Position numbers and translations under genes: made by a program. The notes under the pieces are model-generated. The model ran no database searches. It worked only from the letters and a program-made list of their open reading frames with translations, and was not told the origin of the DNA. Shown in pieces: positions 1 through 6,962 of a DNA stretch of 8,371 bases. Source of the DNA: Microcaldota archaeon (GTDB lineage Archaea; Micrarchaeota; Micrarchaeia; Micrarchaeales; Micrarchaeaceae). The stretch lies in assembly GCA_021827955.1 (NCBI GenBank), contig JAKATY010000017.1, forward strand, positions 1-8,371. Direction: 5' to 3'. How positions within the stretch are numbered: the first letter of the stretch is position 1; the number at the start of each line of letters is the position of its first letter.

Positions 1-663
1 GCCTGGCTTGTTGATGTCGAAAGATCTTGCTATGTACATCAGGGGCTCGGAAGAGGTATCGGGATTCCTTTCCGCAGCCATCTTCACTATCATCTCGAGT
101 ATTATGTCTATGTTTATGTCATGGCTGGAGACTACAGGCACTATGGGCGCTTTCTCTATAATGCTGCCCTTGATGAAATCCTTTATCTGCTTGTAGTGCT
201 TCATTGCAGCTTCCTTGCCCACAAGGTCGACCTTCGTCTGCACTATTATCGCGTTCTTTATGCCGAGGGTGTTTATTATCATGAGGTGCTCCTTTGTCTG
301 CTGCATGGGGCAGGGCTCGTTCGCCGCTATGACGAAAAGTATGGCGTTTATCATGTTTGCCACGGCTATCGCCGTTGCCATGAGTGTCTCGTGGCCAGGC
401 GCATCGAGCACCGAGATCCTCAGCACGGGCTTGGCTTCGCCTTCGCATGAAGCGCATTTGTCATAAGTCGTATAGGCTTCAGGTCCTTCGCATCTGTCGC
501 ATTTTCTTATTATCGCATCGGCATAGCCGAGCTTTATGGTCATGTTCCTTTTCAGGCTCTCGCTGTGCACGTCTGTCCATTTGTGCGTTATCGCCCTAAC
601 CAGTGTCGTCTTGCCATGGTCTATATGGCCCAGCGTGCCTACATTGAGCACCCCCTGCTTCAT
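1..663 (-). CDS. eif2g: Translation initiation factor aIF2 gamma subunit (N-terminal 221 residues, 3' end beyond the window)
   Basis: This is the GTPase subunit of archaeal aIF2, which brings initiator Met-tRNA to the small ribosomal subunit. The visible 221 residues are about half of the usual ~410 and cover the G domain; the gene runs off the left edge. Seen: P-loop GHIDHGKTT (12-20), G3 DAPGH (87-91), and the family's zinc knuckle with Cys55, Cys58, Cys70 and Cys73 in an insert before G3. The guanine-recognition motif reads TKVD (143-146) instead of the usual NKxD. The next guanine-contact element reads PVVSSH (176-181), where most aIF2-gamma have PVSALH. The ATG at 663 starts directly on the conserved beta strand leading into the P-loop. 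S6e lies 84 bases upstream on the same strand, an order common in archaea, so co-transcription is likely. The ribosome-binding site is weak. EF-Tu and SelB are excluded by the zinc knuckle and the KLGYADA segment. Confidence 0.95.
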   Translation of the reverse strand, partial: MKQGVLNVGTLGHIDHGKTTLVRAITHKWTDVHSESLKRNMTIKLGYADAIIRKCDRCEGPEAYTTYDKCASCEGEAKPVLRISVLDAPGHETLMATAIAVANMINAILFVIAANEPCPMQQTKEHLMIINTLGIKNAIIVQTKVDLVGKEAAMKHYKQIKDFIKGSIIEKAPIVPVVSSHDINIDIILEMIVKMAAERNPDTSSEPLMYIARSFDINKPG

Positions 664-747
664 TAAATTTTCCAAACTATCACTTCATAATACAATACCA
701 AAAGCAAAGCGGGCCATGCGCGTTTGCGATTAATGCTGCTTCCAGCT

Positions 748-1137
748 TCATTTGCTTTCCGGCATGGCTTTCGCTTTATCCCCTTTCTCCTTTTTGTCTT
801 TTTTTTCTTCAGTCTCATCAGCTATTACAGCGTTTACCAAAGAGGTAGTGGCACTTATGGTGTTTCCTACAACGGTTCTCCTTGCGCGCTCCCCCTTGTT
901 TGAAGAAGACTTCATGGTTTTGAGTATGCTTAACTTCCTGCTGCCTTCTATGTTTGCCACCATCGGGAAGCCGCTGTTGTCGCTGCCGCCGGTTATCTTC
1001 AGCATATGCCCCGGTACTCCTACACTTTCGCCTTCTACGGTCTCGCCTATCTTAACTCCCAAAAGCCTGCTCTTTGAGGCTTCGTCAAGCTCTATCTGCG
1101 TACTCTTCCCGTCCTTGCCTGAATATACGAGTTTCAT
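748..1137 (-). CDS. rps6e: 30S ribosomal protein S6e
   Basis: S6e is a small-subunit ribosomal protein found in archaea and eukaryotes but not bacteria. At 129 residues it matches the usual archaeal length. Seen: the family signature LKITGGSDNSGFPM (about 46-59), then the basic GERARRTVVGNTIS segment (about 82-95). The C-terminal tail (about 108-129) is low-complexity and rich in Lys, Glu and Asp, so it is probably disordered. The ATG at 1137 is preceded by AGGTG five bases upstream, a good match to the archaeal anti-Shine-Dalgarno sequence. The CDC48 stop lies only 25 bases upstream, so S6e is probably translated from the same transcript as CDC48 and followed by aIF2-gamma. Confidence 0.95.
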   Translation of the reverse strand: MKLVYSGKDGKSTQIELDEASKSRLLGVKIGETVEGESVGVPGHMLKITGGSDNSGFPMVANIEGSRKLSILKTMKSSSNKGERARRTVVGNTISATTSLVNAVIADETEEKKDKKEKGDKAKAMPESK

Positions 1138-1162
1138 TTAAACACCTAATCATGCATTATCG

Positions 1163-3319
1163 CTATCTGTACATGCTCTGCGGTTCCTCTTTGAACCTTT
1201 TTATCCTTTCGGCAAGCTCTTTCGGCACTGCCGGCTTCACCTCGAGCAGCGCGTTCTCGAAATCCTGCTTCGTGACCTCAAGCCTGTTTGCTCTTATAGC
1301 GAACATTCCTGCTTCGCGCACAAGGTTCTCTATCTCCGCGCCGGTATAGCCCTCTGTCTGGTTTGCAAAGTCCTCGAGCGAGACGTTCTTCGCCAAGGGC
1401 ATTCTCTTCGTGTGCACCTTGAATATCTCATAACGTGTTTGCGGATCCGGCATCGGTATCTCTATTATCTTGTCGAACCTTCCGGGTCTCAGGAGCGCAG
1501 GGTCCAATATGTCGGGCCTGTTCGTCGCGCCTATTACTATGACGTTCTTGAGCTCCTGCAGCCCGTCCAGTTCTGTAAGAAGCGTGTCTACCACCCTCTC
1601 CGTCACCATTGAGTCGCTGTCGTCACTGCCCCTTGTGCTTGCTATAGAGTCAAGCTCGTCCATGAATATTATGCATGGCGCTGCGAGCTTTGCCTTCCTG
1701 AATATCTCGCGAACCGCCTTTTCGCTCTCTCCAACATATTTACTGAGAAGCTCAGGGCCTTTTATCGAGATGAAGTTTGATTCTCTTTCCGTAGCGACTG
1801 CCTTCGCAAGAAGCGTCTTGCCCGTGCCAGGCGGCCCCACCAATATGAGCCCTTTTATGGGCCTTATGCCTATTTTTTCGAACACCTCAGGATTCTTCAG
1901 CGGCAGTTCGACCGCTTCCTTCAGTTCGTTTTTTACCGCTTCAAGGCCTCCTACGTCGCTCCAGTGGACATTGGGCCTTTCCACGAATACCTCTCTAAGC
2001 GCGCTTGGCTGTATCGTGCTGAACGCATCTATGAAGTCCTGCCTCGAGACGCTAAGCGTTGTGAGTATCTCGTTTGGTATGGATCTTTTATCTATGATTT
2101 TAGGCATTATCCTGCGCAGCGAAGCCATTGCCGCTTCTCTCGCCAATGCAGCAAGATCGGCGCCTGTGAACCCATGCGTCATGTTTGCAAGTTCATCTAT
2201 GCTTACGTCCTCGGTTAGCGGCATGTTTCTGGTGTGTATCTGCAGTATCTCCTTTCTAGCATTCCTGTCGGGCACGCCTATTTCTATCTCCCTGTCGAAC
2301 CTTCCGGGCCTTCTCAGGGCAGGATCCACGGCGTTTGGCCTGTTCGTCGCGCCTATTACTATTACTTGGCCCCTTGAATTCATGCCGTCCATCAGCGTAA
2401 GAAGCTGTGACACCATCCTTCTTTCTACCTCGTTGGTCGCCTCCTCCCTGTTGGGCGCTATGGCGTCTATCTCGTCCATGAAGATTATGGTCGGTGCTTT
2501 CTCCTTTGCCTCATTGAATATCTCTCTCAACCTCTCTTCGCTCTCTCCAACGAACTTGCTGACAAGCTGAGGGCCAGAGATGTCTATGAAATGTGCGTCG
2601 CTCTCGCTTGCTACAGCCTTCGCAAGAAGCGTTTTGCCCGTGCCAGGCGGACCGAACAGCAGCACCCCCTTGGGCGGGTCTATCCCAAGCCTCTCGAACA
2701 GTTCAGGATACCTTATGGGAAGCTCGACCATCTCCCTTATCTTCTCTTTTTCATTCTTCAGGCCCCCGATGTCTTCGTAGTGCACGTCCCCTATCCTTAC
2801 AAGAGATTCAGGTATGGGCTCTGTCTTCACTACCATTTCCGTATTCTTTGTAACCTTGACTATGCCATGGGGAGTTACCTGTGCAACGATAAAGCTGAAC
2901 ATGTAGCCGAACATAGGTATTGGAACCACATCCCCTTTCGAAAGAGGCCTGTCCTCGAGCCTGTTCTTTGCGTACTCGGCGAAGTCTGGCGAAATGGGGG
3001 TTCTTTGGTTGGGCGGCGGAGCGAGCACAACCTTCTGCGCTTCGCTCACTTCCGCTTTTGTGACAAAAACCCTGTCCCCTATGCCTACGCCTATGTTCTG
3101 CCTTATATAACCGTCTATCCTTATGAAATCAAGACCTTCATCCTGCGTATGTGCCTGCCAAACAACGGCCGCAGTCGAACGTTTCTTGCCTTTTACTTCT
3201 ATTATATCCCCAGAGATCACATTCAGCATCTTGCGTGCCTTTGAATCTATCCTGGCTATGCCGCGGCCGTCATCAGTAACTACAGCTCCGGCAACCGTTA
3301 GCTCTATACCGTTTACCAA
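1163..3319 (-). CDS. cdc48: CDC48/VAT-type double-ring AAA+ ATPase
   Basis: This is the archaeal homologue of p97/VAT, a hexameric unfoldase that threads proteins through its pore and works with the 20S proteasome. From the TTG at 3319 it is 718 residues (T. acidophilum VAT has 745). Layout: substrate-binding N domain (1 to ~175), D1 ring with Walker A GPPGTGKT (223-230), pore loop KFVGESE (255-261), Walker B IIFMDEID (278-285) and arginine-finger region RRPGRF (336-341). The D2 ring has Walker A 495-502, pore loop KYVGESE (527-533), Walker B IIFMDELD (550-557) and LRPGRF (610-615). Both rings look catalytically intact. The protein ends in Met-Tyr-Arg, which fits the HbYX proteasome-docking motif. 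I chose the TTG because AAGGTGA lies five bases upstream. The GTG at 3328 would overlap that site, and a TTG at 3439 would add 40 unlikely residues. S6e follows after 25 bases. Confidence 0.96.
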   Translation of the reverse strand: MVNGIELTVAGAVVTDDGRGIARIDSKARKMLNVISGDIIEVKGKKRSTAAVVWQAHTQDEGLDFIRIDGYIRQNIGVGIGDRVFVTKAEVSEAQKVVLAPPPNQRTPISPDFAEYAKNRLEDRPLSKGDVVPIPMFGYMFSFIVAQVTPHGIVKVTKNTEMVVKTEPIPESLVRIGDVHYEDIGGLKNEKEKIREMVELPIRYPELFERLGIDPPKGVLLFGPPGTGKTLLAKAVASESDAHFIDISGPQLVSKFVGESEERLREIFNEAKEKAPTIIFMDEIDAIAPNREEATNEVERRMVSQLLTLMDGMNSRGQVIVIGATNRPNAVDPALRRPGRFDREIEIGVPDRNARKEILQIHTRNMPLTEDVSIDELANMTHGFTGADLAALAREAAMASLRRIMPKIIDKRSIPNEILTTLSVSRQDFIDAFSTIQPSALREVFVERPNVHWSDVGGLEAVKNELKEAVELPLKNPEVFEKIGIRPIKGLILVGPPGTGKTLLAKAVATERESNFISIKGPELLSKYVGESEKAVREIFRKAKLAAPCIIFMDELDSIASTRGSDDSDSMVTERVVDTLLTELDGLQELKNVIVIGATNRPDILDPALLRPGRFDKIIEIPMPDPQTRYEIFKVHTKRMPLAKNVSLEDFANQTEGYTGAEIENLVREAGMFAIRANRLEVTKQDFENALLEVKPAVPKELAERIKRFKEEPQSMYR

Positions 3320-3324
3320 AATAT

Positions 3325-3331
3325 TCACCTT
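3325..3331 (-). promoter_or_regulatory. Ribosome-binding site setting the CDC48 start
   Basis: AAGGTGA on the minus strand lies five bases before the TTG at 3319, close to the spacing seen for S6e and for the small membrane protein. It overlaps the competing GTG at 3328, which has no site of its own. This favours the TTG as initiation codon. It is inferred from complementarity to the archaeal 16S rRNA 3' end. Confidence 0.6.
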
Positions 3332-3440
3332 ATAAGCAACTTTACAATATGCGGCAAGGCAAAGCGATGCGCTTCGGCATGTGCGTGTGCGCTTACTATG
3401 CCCTCCCTTGATGCCATATGTAATATTGTGAAACTTCAAA

Positions 3441-3450
3441 TTTAAAATAC
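3441..3450 (-). promoter_or_regulatory. Candidate TATA box for the CDC48-S6e-aIF2-gamma unit
   Basis: On the minus strand the block reads GTATTTTAAA, followed by more A/T, with a purine-rich AAGG just upstream that could serve as a BRE. Transcription would begin near 3415-3420, leaving a leader of about 100 bases before the TTG. No better TATA-like block lies closer, apart from a TTATAA too near the start codon to be used. Tentative. Confidence 0.35.
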
Positions 3451-3543
3451 CTTAACAGGTCATGCACAGAGAATTGCGCCATACAGCAGCACCCTCTATG
3501 CAGGGCAAACCGCAGGAGAACAAGCCGAATACACGTTCCGTCT

Positions 3544-3711
3544 TTATCTCCGGATCTTAGCTACCTCATTAAGCATGCTTGCCCTGCTGTACTCCCTGTC
3601 CTTGCGCAGCATTCTCTCATAATTGAGCTTCCGCATTTCTGATATCAGCAAGTAGCTCAGCAACGCAGCGTTTGTGCCGAACAGCAAAATCGCATCCTGT
3701 TGTACCTCCAT
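3544..3711 (-). CDS. Small single-pass membrane protein, function unknown
   Basis: I do not recognise this protein. From the ATG at 3711 it has 55 residues: a short acidic start (MEVQQD), one hydrophobic segment of about 20 residues (about 7-26) and a basic tail with many Lys and Arg, ending KIRR. The charge distribution predicts a tail facing the cytoplasm. The start is well supported: AGGTGA lies four bases upstream, the best ribosome-binding site in the window, while an ATG 45 bases further up has none. A TATA-like block near 3771-3780 would give a leader of about 35-40 bases. It lies between the CDC48 promoter (downstream, same strand) and the divergent HMG-CoA synthase. The length is short enough that chance remains possible, but start site, hydrophobic helix and basic tail together argue for a real gene. 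Confidence 0.6.
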   Translation of the reverse strand: MEVQQDAILLFGTNAALLSYLLISEMRKLNYERMLRKDREYSRASMLNEVAKIRR

Positions 3712-3715
3712 TTCT

Positions 3716-3721
3716 TCACCT
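3716..3721 (-). promoter_or_regulatory. Strong ribosome-binding site of the small membrane protein
   Basis: AGGTGA on the minus strand, four bases before the ATG at 3711. It decides the start in favour of the 55-residue form over a 70-residue reading from 3756. Confidence 0.6.
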
Positions 3722-3770
3722 GCTACCTTGGCCTGCTTACTATGCCTGCAATACACATTTATGCAGATGT

Positions 3771-3780
3771 TTATTAATAA
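3771..3780 (-). promoter_or_regulatory. Candidate TATA box for the small membrane protein
   Basis: TTATTAATAA, a palindromic A/T block about 60 bases upstream of the ATG at 3711. Transcription would start near 3748. Because it is symmetric it could in principle act in either direction. Tentative. Confidence 0.3.
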
Positions 3781-3927
3781 TTTGCCTTGGCAGGCGTTGC
3801 CGCGGGTGCTATTGTCATGTCCGTGCCAAGCAGCTTACTAATGCCGTAATGGCTGGCCTTTCGGTCGAGATTGCGCTTTGGAAAGAGAATTTTTATTTAA
3901 TTGACAATAAACGAACCATATATCGTC

Positions 3928-3935
3928 ATTTAAAT
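3928..3935 (+). promoter_or_regulatory. Candidate TATA box for HMG-CoA synthase
   Basis: ATTTAAAT lies about 42 bases before the ATG at 3970, so a start of transcription near 3957 would leave a short leader that just contains the ribosome-binding site AGTGAT (3961-3966). A second A/T-rich block at 3889-3901 is an alternative. Confidence 0.4.
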
Positions 3936-3969
3936 AATTTGCGTGAGCTGTTCCTCAAAAAGTGATTTG

Positions 3970-5940
3970 ATGGCATATGCAAGCATAGATGAAAGCGGTT
4001 TTCTTAGGGGAAGAGGAATAGAAGAGGAAAGGAGCGAAAATGGCGAAAACAAGATTGCCATAACCGCAATAGGCATGTCCTTCGGCAGCCTTGCCATAAG
4101 TGTAAGTGAAAAAGCAAAAATTACACTGAGACATGGCAAACCCGTTGATCCTGTGCGCGAATATGAGCACATTTTGAAAAGGCTCGGCTTGAACTCCAAC
4201 TCCGTGCCTGATTTAGGCGAAACACCGATCACTCTTGCAGCCATGGCTATCATAAAAGCGGTGGTCTTCAATCCCAATGTTTCCCTAGATGAAATAACGG
4301 AAGCCGATTTTGCCACGGAATCAGCAAGAGAGCTCTCCAAAAACAGGATGCTGGAAATAATAAAATGCGTAAATTCGGCAAGCGATGCCCTGCTAAAGCA
4401 CGGGATAAACATAGGGCACATAAACGAAAGAGCAGTTAAAGAAGGTGACAGAAAAGCGGTGCATACAAACCAGCACCAGAGTGCGTGCGACTCCGCAGGC
4501 CAGGAGATCTACGAAGACGCGAAGGACGGCATGTCATTTAAAAGCGTAAAGCTGCTCATAGGCAGCGACCATGGCAGCTACAGGAAGCGCAGGCCCGAGG
4601 ATGAAACTGGAGGCATAGGCGCAATAGCGATGATAATAAAATCTGCAAACAATGCTGACAGCGGGCTCTTTATATCTTCTAAGCTGATGGGTGAGGCGAA
4701 CATAGACAGCATGGAGTTCACAAAGAAAGTTATATACGATATAGGGGAGGGCCTCTCGATAATAAACACAGACCCGATAGTGCTCGGAAACCATTCAAAC
4801 TATACCTACCACTATCTTGCCTACAATGCCTTCAGGGCGATGTTTGGCGGTATAAAGAACAGCCCTTCAAGCATAGAAGAAATAATGAAGTATGACATCG
4901 CCATGCACGTCCCGTTTCCAAATATGCCCATCGATTCAATCGCCTATTTTCTAAGGCATCTTGCAAGAATGGATACCTCTTTAAAAGAATCGATAAAAGC
5001 GCAGCTGAAAATAGAAGAGCCCCTTCTGGAGGGATTTACAAATCTCGAGACGGAGTTCGAGTTCCTCCATGACATAGGCGAAACATACCTCCCTTTTAGC
5101 ATAATAAGGGAGGAGGTGGACAGGCTGGGAAAAACAGACTTCAGCGAACATACAAAGGAAGAGCTAGCTTCTAGATATATTTTAGCCGTGGAGCGCGCGC
5201 TTCCACAACAGGCAGGCCTTTCGGCGCGGGAGATGCGGCGCGTGATGGAAAAATATGGGGATATGATTGGAGAACAGATGAGAGGCATAATCTCTTCTAC
5301 TGTATCGCGCCTCGAATCGGCTTCAAAGAGCACGGATCCTGTAACGCTTAGTGAAATCGAAGCGATAATAGCGCCTCTCTACGTTGCAATAAGCACTTTC
5401 GAAAAGAATGACACGGAGTATAATGCAGCTATGTGCAAGACAAGCGAATTCAAGAAGCTGGCCGAAGGGATACACATAAACGAAGCCGTAGAATTCTCGA
5501 AGGAAATAGGCAATATAGATACTGCCTCTGCGCTGCTCGGCATTGCAAGCAGCATTTACAATGCGGACAACAACAAGCCAATACTAATAGATTTCTACGG
5601 AAGCACCTCGAGCAACATATGGCTGAAGGGCGAGAAGGTAAACATAAAGCAGATGAGACAGGCGATAGGCGCAAACTGGAAGTATGAAATGGACCACAGG
5701 CGTTTCATAAGCGTGGAAGAGTACCTAGAGCTCGACAAGGCAAGGAGGGCCATGCCAATAGCAAATTCCGACCTGCCTCTCTCGAGCAGCGGCCTTTTCA
5801 TGAATATCAACGAGGAAGCGCTTCTCAGATCGGTAAAAGAGATGATGGTCTATTCGCTGCGCATGAATGGCAAGCTTCCTACCAAAGAACACGATGCAGG
5901 TGCCGAAAGTATTCGCGAAAAATCAAGAAATGCGTTATGA
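3970..5940 (+). CDS. Divergent, enlarged hydroxymethylglutaryl-CoA synthase
   Basis: Probably condenses acetyl-CoA with acetoacetyl-CoA to HMG-CoA, feeding the mevalonate pathway to isoprenoid lipids. All family landmarks appear in order: the general-base Glu117 in FATES (E79 in S. aureus MvaS), nucleophile Cys173 in SACDS (C111), a GSDHGSY strand (198-204), GGIGAIAMII (214-223), His313 in MHVPFP (H233), Asn515 in GNIDTAS (N275) and the glycine turn YGS (543-545). The SVEEYLEL helix (581-588) matches the C-terminal end of bacterial and eukaryotic enzymes. At 656 residues it far exceeds the bacterial (~390), archaeal (~350) and cytosolic eukaryotic (~520) forms. Most of the excess is about 160 residues between His313 and Asn515, and another ~24 lie before Cys173. 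The ATG at 3970 is chosen because AGTGAT precedes it by three bases; a GTG at 3943 would add nine residues without a site. Stand-alone; function is inferred from motifs. Confidence 0.8.
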   Translation: MAYASIDESGFLRGRGIEEERSENGENKIAITAIGMSFGSLAISVSEKAKITLRHGKPVDPVREYEHILKRLGLNSNSVPDLGETPITLAAMAIIKAVVFNPNVSLDEITEADFATESARELSKNRMLEIIKCVNSASDALLKHGINIGHINERAVKEGDRKAVHTNQHQSACDSAGQEIYEDAKDGMSFKSVKLLIGSDHGSYRKRRPEDETGGIGAIAMIIKSANNADSGLFISSKLMGEANIDSMEFTKKVIYDIGEGLSIINTDPIVLGNHSNYTYHYLAYNAFRAMFGGIKNSPSSIEEIMKYDIAMHVPFPNMPIDSIAYFLRHLARMDTSLKESIKAQLKIEEPLLEGFTNLETEFEFLHDIGETYLPFSIIREEVDRLGKTDFSEHTKEELASRYILAVERALPQQAGLSAREMRRVMEKYGDMIGEQMRGIISSTVSRLESASKSTDPVTLSEIEAIIAPLYVAISTFEKNDTEYNAAMCKTSEFKKLAEGIHINEAVEFSKEIGNIDTASALLGIASSIYNADNNKPILIDFYGSTSSNIWLKGEKVNIKQMRQAIGANWKYEMDHRRFISVEEYLELDKARRAMPIANSDLPLSSSGLFMNINEEALLRSVKEMMVYSLRMNGKLPTKEHDAGAESIREKSRNAL

Positions 5941-5963
5941 CGCAGAGTACCGATGGCGTCATA
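5936..5963. terminator. Hairpin at the convergent gene ends, possible bidirectional terminator
   Basis: A perfect 8-bp inverted repeat, TATGACGC and GCGTCATA, with a 12-base loop. The left arm includes the HMG-CoA synthase stop codon, and the hairpin lies 16 bases beyond the transporter's stop on the other strand. No long T-run follows on either strand, so a terminator role rests on position and symmetry. Confidence 0.4.
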
Positions 5964-5979
5964 GATTGGGGTTTACAGC

Positions 5980-6960
5980 TCAGGCAGTTTGAATTTTTGC
6001 TGTTTTCGTGTAGCCCAGCCTTTCCACATCGCGCATCGCCTTGAAATATCCCCAGATGCCTATTACTACTACACTTATTATTACAAGGAAAAAGCCGATC
6101 CCAAGAGAATCCAGGTTATGCACCTTTATGCCCGTGTTTATGGCAAAGCCAAGTATCTGCGGAAACATCAGCACAAGAATTCCGCCTATCACAAATGCAA
6201 TGCCTCCATATTTCAGCACGTACGTGGAGATCGAGACTGCGACGAACTTCATTCCGCGTTCGGTAAGCTTCTTTATCCTGCGCATGTAACCTCCGAAAAC
6301 CGAGCCGAATGCTATCTGCATGGTCATCGTGCCAAGACCGAAAAGCGCACCGGGAAGCCATCCTAGCCAGGGTGATTGCATCGCAGGCGAAAGCACCGTG
6401 TAGATTATCAGCGCGAAAGCGCCGAAGCCGAAGCCCGCAATGAAACCATGGATAAGCGCGAGTTTTGCAGGAACCGGTTTCGTGGAGATCTTATCATCGC
6501 AGCACATCGAGGGATTGACTTTGTGCTCCAGCTCCTTCTCCTGCTCCGCGCTGCCTTTCTTATGTATTCTGAATAACACGCCGAGTTTCTCTTCTATATA
6601 ATGCCAGTGGGGGTATTTTCCCCTGCCTGCTATGTAGAAGCCCGCAGCTGCCATTGCCACCCCTACTATTATGTATGTAAGGCCAAACGCGAAGTTAGTC
6701 ATGAAGATTGCGGCAAGGGCAAAAAACGCTATCTCTGAAAGTATCGCACGCTGCACGGTAAAGCCCGCTGAAAATATGAGCCCGGCTTTAGCGCCGCCCT
6801 TTACGCTGTAGCTCCCAACAGCATATGAAAAGGTTATGGGCCACGTGTGCTCATCGGGAGTTATTCCGTGCACTATGCCGAGCACGTATGCAAGAATTAC
6901 CGCTTCGATTATTGTAACATTGGTGGGATTCCAAAGGTTAAGGCTAAATCCAAAAGACAT
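5980..6960 (-). CDS. Multipass membrane metal-ion transporter, NicO/RcnA-like
   Basis: A 326-residue integral membrane protein with about seven predicted helices (roughly 15-32, 59-85, 91-111, 166-192, 203-224, 248-268, 286-305). The first helix carries HGITPDEH (31-38), which resembles the His/Asp/His signature of nickel-cobalt permeases (HX4DH) and the HxxxPxH-like motif of NicO/RcnA proteins. A second GxxHGF-type motif at 168-173 suggests an internal two-fold repeat. Between the halves lies a hydrophilic loop (about 112-165) holding His118, His120, His133, His146 and MCCDD (152-156), likely metal ligands. It follows a DtxR-type repressor with which it almost overlaps. The ATG at 6960 has GGGTG seven bases upstream; the ATG at 6966, overlapping the repressor stop as ATGA, is an alternative that would add two residues. 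Metal and direction of transport cannot be read from sequence. A TauE/SafE-type exporter is the other possibility. Confidence 0.65.
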   Translation of the reverse strand: MSFGFSLNLWNPTNVTIIEAVILAYVLGIVHGITPDEHTWPITFSYAVGSYSVKGGAKAGLIFSAGFTVQRAILSEIAFFALAAIFMTNFAFGLTYIIVGVAMAAAGFYIAGRGKYPHWHYIEEKLGVLFRIHKKGSAEQEKELEHKVNPSMCCDDKISTKPVPAKLALIHGFIAGFGFGAFALIIYTVLSPAMQSPWLGWLPGALFGLGTMTMQIAFGSVFGGYMRRIKKLTERGMKFVAVSISTYVLKYGGIAFVIGGILVLMFPQILGFAINTGIKVHNLDSLGIGFFLVIISVVVIGIWGYFKAMRDVERLGYTKTAKIQTA

Positions 6961-6962
6961 AT

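Noticed and set aside
1470..2570. A 366-residue open frame on the plus strand, Ser- and Ala-rich
   Set aside because: It lies wholly antisense to the CDC48 gene, whose motifs are intact. Its composition is what the reverse of conserved ATPase codons produces, and it matches no family I know.
2591..3244. A 217-residue open frame on the plus strand
   Set aside because: It is antisense to the N-terminal and D1 part of CDC48, with no start-site support and no recognisable domain.
3328..3439. Extended CDC48 start at the TTG at 3439 giving 40 more residues
   Set aside because: The added residues are Arg/Cys-rich and unlike any CDC48 N-terminus. The region also holds the likely transcription start, and no ribosome-binding site is visible.
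3757..3942. Possible tRNA or other stable RNA in the divergent spacer
   Set aside because: No TTCGA-type T-loop with pairing arms and no 7-bp acceptor stem could be assembled; only the weak inverted repeat reported above remains.
3849..3965. A 38-residue plus-strand frame ending four bases before the HMG-CoA synthase ATG, with a protein-like helix-forming end
   Set aside because: No ribosome-binding site precedes its ATG, and the best TATA candidates for the synthase lie inside it, so it would not be on that transcript. It may deserve a check for conservation as a leader peptide.
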